Shown here one piece after another: positions 63,311 through 64,000 of a stretch of DNA of 64,000 nt. Under the pieces are notes generated by a model. It did not search any database and was not told where the DNA came from. It saw only the letters and a list, made by a program, of their open reading frames with translations. The DNA is taken from contig JADZEE010000065.1 of NCBI GenBank assembly GCA_020850735.1, forward strand, positions 1 through 64,000, given 5' to 3'. Numbering within the stretch: the first letter of the stretch is position 1; the number at the start of each line of letters is the position of its first letter. Source of the stretch: Gammaproteobacteria bacterium (GTDB taxonomy: Bacteria > Pseudomonadota > Gammaproteobacteria > JADZEE01). Made by a program: the position numbers and the translations under genes.

Positions 63311-64000
63311 CAGGCGGCCTCGCTTTCAGCAAGCACGCCGTAATCGTCTCGAACCCAGGACAGCGCGGTTTCCGCATTGACTTCGATGTTGCGGACGACC
63401 TGTTTGAGGCCGGCCGTCTCGGACCACCGGAGCGCGCCGCCCGTCACGTCGTCGAGCACGGCAAGGCGGTCGGCGACATCGTTTTCGTCGAACTGAAACA
63501 CGCGGCCCGGTCCGCCGGGCGCATGTGCGATGACCTCGAAGGACAGCGTCGCCGCATTCGGCGCATAGCGTGACCAGAAGTCGATCAGGGTAAAGGCAAA
63601 AACACCGTTGCCCAAGGTTGACTTCGGCCCGCGCACGAAACGGAATCCATCCTTCTTGCCGATGGCCTTGATCAGGCCAAGTTCCGTCAGTGGCGACTCA
63701 AGCGCGTCGTCGTGGCCCGTCTTGCCCGACGGCTGCCGCGCGACATAGGTGCGAATGAAACAGGCGACATCGTTCTTGATAGTCGTATTGGCAACTCTCG
63801 ACCAATTGCGGTCTTTCGCAAGGCGGTCGAGTTTCTTGATCAATCCGTCCCGCTCGAAGGTGATGGCGGGATAGTGGCTGAACGCCCAAAACCACGTCGT
63901 TTTGTCTTCGCGGGCCGCCAACTGCCAATGGATTAGCCACAGCGTTGCAGGGTGTTCCATATACGGGTCGAGGCCCTTCGGGCCGAACAGCAGGCGGCCA
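63310..64000 (-). CDS. sspB: SspB-like DUF4007 protein, 5' end beyond the window
   Basis: The frame is open from the stop at 63310-63312 to the right edge; the ATG at 63960 is internal, since GRLLFGPKGLDPY precedes it in frame and continues the DUF4007 signature ending ATLWLIHWQLA. About 230 residues are in the window. DUF4007 is the domain of SspB, the nickase of the Ssp phosphorothioation complex. The missing N-terminus should hold the start of the domain and the first part of the operon. Confidence 0.78.
   Translation of the reverse strand, partial: GRLLFGPKGLDPYMEHPATLWLIHWQLAAREDKTTWFWAFSHYPAITFERDGLIKKLDRLAKDRNWSRVANTTIKNDVACFIRTYVARQPSGKTGHDDALESPLTELGLIKAIGKKDGFRFVRGPKSTLGNGVFAFTLIDFWSRYAPNAATLSFEVIAHAPGGPGRVFQFDENDVADRLAVLDDVTGGALRWSETAGLKQVVRNIEVNAETALSWVRDDYGVLAESEAA

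Overview
The window is about 64 kb of high-GC DNA from a gammaproteobacterium. I judge a Chromatiales- or Acidiferrobacterales-like lineage from the very GC-rich codons and from the Pseudomonas-type gene order leuB-asd-fimV-truA-trpF-trpB-trpA-accD-folC-dedD-cvpA-purF-metZ; the genus cannot be told from the sequence. Most of the window (1 to about 48 kb) is dense housekeeping DNA. The last 16 kb is a genomic island next to the tmRNA gene, carrying a DNA phosphorothioation defence module.

Layout. 1-4.1 kb: a fragment of a type II secretin gene at the left edge, a class II-like cytochrome c, a DUF2145 pair, an XRE-like regulator with a palindromic operator, a REP-type palindrome and a TIGR03790 protein. 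4.1-19.9 kb (all minus strand): methionine, purine, folate, fatty acid, tryptophan, lysine/threonine and leucine biosynthesis around fimV and truA. 20-22.1 kb (plus strand): dapC-dapD. 22.09-24.05 kb: a complete IS1634-like element with ends and a 6-bp target duplication, inserted between dapD and glmM. 24-39.6 kb (minus strand): glmM, ftsH, rlmE, greA, carB, carA, dapB, dnaJ, dnaK, grpE, hrcA. Two near-identical copies of a ~180-bp repeat lie on either side of dapB. The heat-shock operon has a CIRCE-like operator over its promoter, a sigma-32-like promoter before dnaK, and an hrcA frame that runs without a stop into grpE. 39.7-47.7 kb: nadK-recN, fur, bamE, rnfH-ratA, a kinase-HDOD-GAF fusion and smpB. 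47.7-48.06 kb: ssrA.

The island. A tyrosine integrase follows the 3' end of ssrA, then an AlpA-like excisionase/regulator and a ribbon-helix-helix protein. Next comes a tightly overlapped three-gene plus-strand operon matching DptFGH/SspFGH, the restriction half of a phosphorothioation system (P-loop protein, helper, 1793-residue FtsK/HerA-type ATPase). Converging on it from the right edge is an overlapped minus-strand operon: DUF4007 protein (SspB, cut by the window edge), a 1130-residue ATPase (SspC) and a PP-loop ATP pyrophosphatase (SspD), the modification half. No cysteine desulfurase (SspA) is in the window. The two halves differ in base composition (about 52% versus 63% GC in sampled lines), which suggests separate origins. 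The working model is that SspBCD puts sulfur into the host DNA backbone and SspFGH acts against DNA lacking the mark.
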